Shown here piece by piece: positions 6,122 through 7,500 of a stretch of DNA of 7,500 nt; the first letter of the stretch is position 1, and each line of letters begins with the position of its first letter. A program made the translations under genes and the position numbers. Under the pieces are notes generated by a model. That model did no database searches, was not told the origin of the DNA, and was given only the letters and a program-made list of their open reading frames with translations. Source of the stretch: Verrucomicrobiota bacterium (lineage in GTDB: Bacteria; Verrucomicrobiota; Verrucomicrobiae; Chthoniobacterales; UBA10450); the NCBI GenBank assembly GCA_005887855.1, contig VBQB01000002.1:1-7500 (forward strand), in the 5' to 3' direction.

Positions 6122-6571
6122 ATGCGAGCATTTCTTAAATACTGGTTGCCGGTTGTCATCTGGCTCGGCGTAATTTTCGCCGGCTCAACTGATGTTTTAT
6201 CGGCGGAGCACACGTCGCGCTTTCTTGTGCCGTTTCTGCGTTGGCTCGATCCGCACATCTCGCTGGTCGCGATCAACTCGATTCAATCGGTCATCCGAAA
6301 ACTTGGTCACCTGATCGAATACGCCATCCTGGCTGCGTTATTCTGGTGGGCTCTACGCGGCGGAACGAACTTGGTTACGAAGATGTCCCTCTTGTTCATC
6401 GCGGTCTGGTTTGTGTGCGGAATTTTTGCGGTCAGTGACGAATTTCATCAATCCTTCGTCGCGTCGCGCACGGCCTCATCACACGATGTCTTGATCGACG
6501 TCTGCGGGGCTTTAATTGGGACTGTGCTCTGTTTAACGTTTTCGCCACGCCGATTGACAAGAAGTAGGTAA
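6122..6571 (+). CDS. VanZ-like family membrane protein
   Basis: This is a 149-residue integral membrane protein with about four helices (roughly 7-22, 63-79, 88-104 and 125-141). It carries the VanZ-like signature: KLGHLIEYAILAALFWWAL (60-78) with the conserved GH-x3-Y, then SDEFHQSFVASR (105-116) and DVLIDVCGALIG (122-133). VanZ itself gives low-level teicoplanin resistance, but most chromosomal relatives have no shown link to antibiotics, and nothing here points to resistance. The ATG at 6122 is supported by the membrane-protein N-terminus. There is no Shine-Dalgarno sequence; a dispersed repeat ends four bases upstream. Divergent from manA, with no partner on its strand. Confidence 0.93.
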   Translation: MRAFLKYWLPVVIWLGVIFAGSTDVLSAEHTSRFLVPFLRWLDPHISLVAINSIQSVIRKLGHLIEYAILAALFWWALRGGTNLVTKMSLLFIAVWFVCGIFAVSDEFHQSFVASRTASSHDVLIDVCGALIGTVLCLTFSPRRLTRSR

Positions 6572-6645
6572 CATTAAGTTTCGTTTCAATGGGCCGCCGA
6601 AAGTCCGAGCGAGACTGCCATTGCAGGCGGGCGCGCGCAATGCTC

Positions 6646-6673
6646 AATCCGAAATCGGAAATCGAAAATTGGA
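6646..6673. repeat. Heptanucleotide tandem repeat, 3' side of tRNA-Ile
   Basis: Four degenerate 7-bp units: AATCCGA, AATCGGA, AATCGAA, AATTGGA. It begins 9 nt beyond the 3' end of the minus-strand tRNA-Ile. Similar 7-bp tracts occur at 6784-6811 and 7474-7500. The 110 bp between the VanZ stop and tRNA-Ile otherwise holds only a weak hairpin (CATTGC at 6619-6624 with GCAATG at 6637-6642). Confidence 0.7.
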
Positions 6674-6681
6674 GATGAAAA

Positions 6682-6755
6682 TGGGCCTGACTGGGCTCGA
6701 ACCAGTGACCCTGCGCTTATCAAGCGCATGCTCTAACCAACTGAGCTACAGGCCC
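6682..6755 (-). tRNA. tRNA-Ile (anticodon GAT)
   Basis: Read on the minus strand, the 74-nt gene begins GGGCCTGTAGCTCAGTTGG. The acceptor stem GGGCCTG pairs with CAGGCCC, followed by discriminator A. The D arm is GCTC/GAGC. The anticodon stem TGCGC/GCGCA holds loop TTGATAA with anticodon GAT. The T arm ACTGG-TTCGAGC-CCAGT is perfect. CCA is not encoded; TTT follows the discriminator. This isoacceptor often sits between 16S and 23S genes, but no rRNA sequence is nearby here. Confidence 0.97.
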
Positions 6756-6783
6756 GGCAGGCGCGGAGCGCCCAAGGGAAGTA

Positions 6784-6811
6784 AATTGTGATTGGTGATT
6801 CGCGATTGGTC
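6784..6811. repeat. Heptanucleotide tandem repeat, 5' side of tRNA-Ile
   Basis: Four degenerate 7-bp units: AATTGTG, ATTGGTG, ATTCGCG, ATTGGTC. It lies 28 nt upstream of the minus-strand tRNA-Ile 5' end, in the region expected to hold its promoter, and just past the stop of the GIY-YIG relic. A short hairpin GGCGC-GGA-GCGCC lies between it and the tRNA. Confidence 0.7.
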
Positions 6812-6825
6812 AAGCGGCTGCGATT

Positions 6826-6980
6826 CTACAGACGTTTTCTAACAAACGCGCGCCCGGACGCAGACTATAAATAATGTTTCAAAATCTCGCTATTCCGTGT
6901 GGCAAGATGAAAATGTCCGTCTCCACTAAAGTTATGGCGCGACAGCCCCGAAAGCTTTGAGGGCTGGAGGCAAGGGGATT
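6826..6980 (-). pseudogene. Decayed second copy of the tRNA-Ala/GIY-YIG module
   Basis: Three pieces, in the same order and strand as the intact module at 7024-7468, are still legible. Positions 6965-6980 repeat the last 16 nt of tRNA-Ala (7396-7411) exactly. Positions 6903-6966 match the spacer downstream of tRNA-Ala (shared GTCCG, GGCGCGACAG and CTGGAGGCAAGGGGATT blocks), including a hairpin at 6943-6966. Positions 6826-6888, minus strand, read EILKHYL-stop-SASGRAFVRKRL-stop, matching the intact protein's end KFERYLKSASGRAFVKKHL with a Lys codon turned into TAG. The rest of the gene and the 5' part of the tRNA are missing. This is a tandem duplicate, or a related insertion, in advanced decay. 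Confidence 0.85.
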
Positions 6981-7023
6981 ACCCTCCCGCTAGCGATCCG
7001 GGTTTGTGCTAGGGAATACAGAT

Positions 7024-7272
7024 TCAAAGATGTTTTTTGACGAACGCCCGGCCAGATGCGGATTTCAGATAGCGTTCGAACTTCGCGGCGCGCACTCGAT
7101 CGAGAACTGCCACGTATGCTTTCAAGCGCCACGGTCGCCATTTCGCGGTGTGAAGAACTCGTCCTGCGTTGTGAGTTCTCAATCGTTTACGCAGGTCGTC
7201 CGTTGATCCAGTATAGAATCGACGAGCATCGAATTCGCTCTGCAGAATATAGATGTAGAAAAACTTTGCCAT
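7024..7272 (-). CDS. Small stand-alone GIY-YIG domain protein
   Basis: This 82-residue protein consists of one GIY-YIG nuclease-type domain. The variant signature is YIY (6-8) and YTG (20-22). It continues with DDLRKRLRTHNAG (25-37), where R30, H34 and N35 fit the conserved Arg and His-Asn, and KFERYLKSASGRAF (64-77), where E66 is the likely metal-binding Glu. Small single-domain members (YhbQ/UPF0213 type and relatives) have poorly known roles. The ATG 7270-7272 is chosen because the domain starts within a few residues; the frame runs open upstream into the tRNA but only as spurious coding. There is no clear Shine-Dalgarno sequence. It begins 123 nt after tRNA-Ala on the same strand and may share its transcript. 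A broken relative lies just downstream. Confidence 0.92.
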   Translation of the reverse strand: MAKFFYIYILQSEFDARRFYTGSTDDLRKRLRTHNAGRVLHTAKWRPWRLKAYVAVLDRVRAAKFERYLKSASGRAFVKKHL

Positions 7273-7359
7273 TTTTTTATCGTTGGCTTGCCGAGTCGTA
7301 GTTCGCTGCGTCGAGGTTGCAAGGTGAAAACGTCCGCCTTTGCTGAAGCCACGGCGCGA

Positions 7360-7397
7360 CAGTCTTCGCTCTCCGCTACGGTCGCGAGCGAAGGCTG
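7360..7397 (-). repeat. Hairpin at the 3' end of tRNA-Ala
   Basis: CAG-T-CTTCGCTC (7360-7371) pairs with GAGCGAAG-G-CTG (7386-7397) around a 14-nt loop, a 12-bp stem with one T-G wobble. It abuts and slightly overlaps the tRNA 3' end. No poly-T follows on the minus strand, so it is not a standard terminator; it may mark the RNA processing site. The decayed copy has a hairpin at the equivalent place with a different core. Confidence 0.6.
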
Positions 7398-7468
7398 GAG
7401 GCAAGGGGATTCGAACCCCTGACTTCCAGCTTGCAAAGCTGGCGCTCTACCAACTGAGCTATGCCCCC
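7396..7468 (-). tRNA. tRNA-Ala (anticodon TGC)
   Basis: Read on the minus strand, the 73-nt gene begins GGGGGCATAGCTCAGTTGG. The acceptor stem GGGGGCA pairs with TGCCTCC, giving the G3:U70 wobble pair that is the main identity element of alanine tRNAs. The anticodon stem CCAGC/GCTGG holds loop TTTGCAA with anticodon TGC. The T arm is AGGGG-TTCGAAT-CCCCT, and the discriminator is A. CCA is not encoded. Confidence 0.97.
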
Positions 7469-7473
7469 GGAAG

Positions 7474-7500
7474 AATTGCCGAATGTCGATTGCCGATTTG
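7474..7500. repeat. Heptanucleotide tandem repeat, 5' side of tRNA-Ala
   Basis: Degenerate 7-bp units AATTGCC, GAATGTC, GATTGCC and a partial GATTTG run into the window edge, so the tract may be longer. It starts 5 nt upstream of the tRNA-Ala 5' end and is the third such tract beside a tRNA in this window. Confidence 0.6.

Noticed and set aside
6122..6571. VanZ-like gene as a glycopeptide resistance locus
   Set aside because: No vanA, vanH, vanX or regulator genes are near; the family is widespread outside resistance clusters.
6619..6642. Hairpin CATTGC/GCAATG downstream of tRNA-Ile as a terminator
   Set aside because: Only six pairs with a 12-nt loop and no poly-T tract on the minus strand.
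6981..7020. Continuation of the tRNA-Ala copy past the 16-nt stub
   Set aside because: After ATT the sequence diverges and shows neither T-loop nor anticodon arm; only an ACCC match remains.
7024..7404. Longer GIY-YIG protein starting at TTG 7404
   Set aside because: The first 44 residues would be encoded by the tRNA-Ala 3' end and spacer and have no domain character; the domain starts just after ATG 7270-7272.

Overview
The window is about 7.5 kb of a chromosome with moderately high GC content. It holds small housekeeping and accessory genes on both strands, two tRNA genes and many intergenic inverted repeats. The gene set, the weak Shine-Dalgarno sequences and the repeats ending in TGTAG/CTACA remind me of soil Verrucomicrobiota (Chthoniobacterales, for example the 'Candidatus Udaeobacter' group). 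That placement is from memory and was not tested. No phage, IS element, CRISPR array or rRNA gene is visible.

Positions 1-1700 are largely a gene graveyard. There is a possible 3' end of a gene entering from the left, a MAPEG-like membrane fragment (about 195-335), and a class I SAM methyltransferase relic (444-1099). The relic still has family-like ends but has lost an internal block near each end, with a frame change at both joints. A doubtful minus-strand ORF (1193-1654) follows, then a clear intrinsic terminator (1628-1678) for the next minus-strand gene.

Positions 1700-4400 are compact and intact: a minus-strand exported poly-threonine protein, a plus-strand DUF72/YecE-like protein, a minus-strand pair (exported Sm-like small protein followed 14 nt later by a two-TM protein), and a divergent YggS-type PLP homeostasis protein.

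Positions 4400-6600 hold a DUF971 protein, a possible one-TM micropeptide, a minus-strand class I mannose-6-phosphate isomerase and a plus-strand VanZ-like protein. Inverted repeats separate them, and their TGTAG ends supply the TAG stop of several genes.

Positions 6600-7500, minus strand, read tRNA-Ala(TGC), a hairpin, a GIY-YIG protein, a decayed second copy of the same module (tRNA-Ala 3' stub, spacer hairpin, GIY-YIG C-terminus with an in-frame stop), then tRNA-Ile(GAT). Three separate heptanucleotide repeat tracts flank the two tRNAs. This tRNA/GIY-YIG duplication is the most interesting part of the window.
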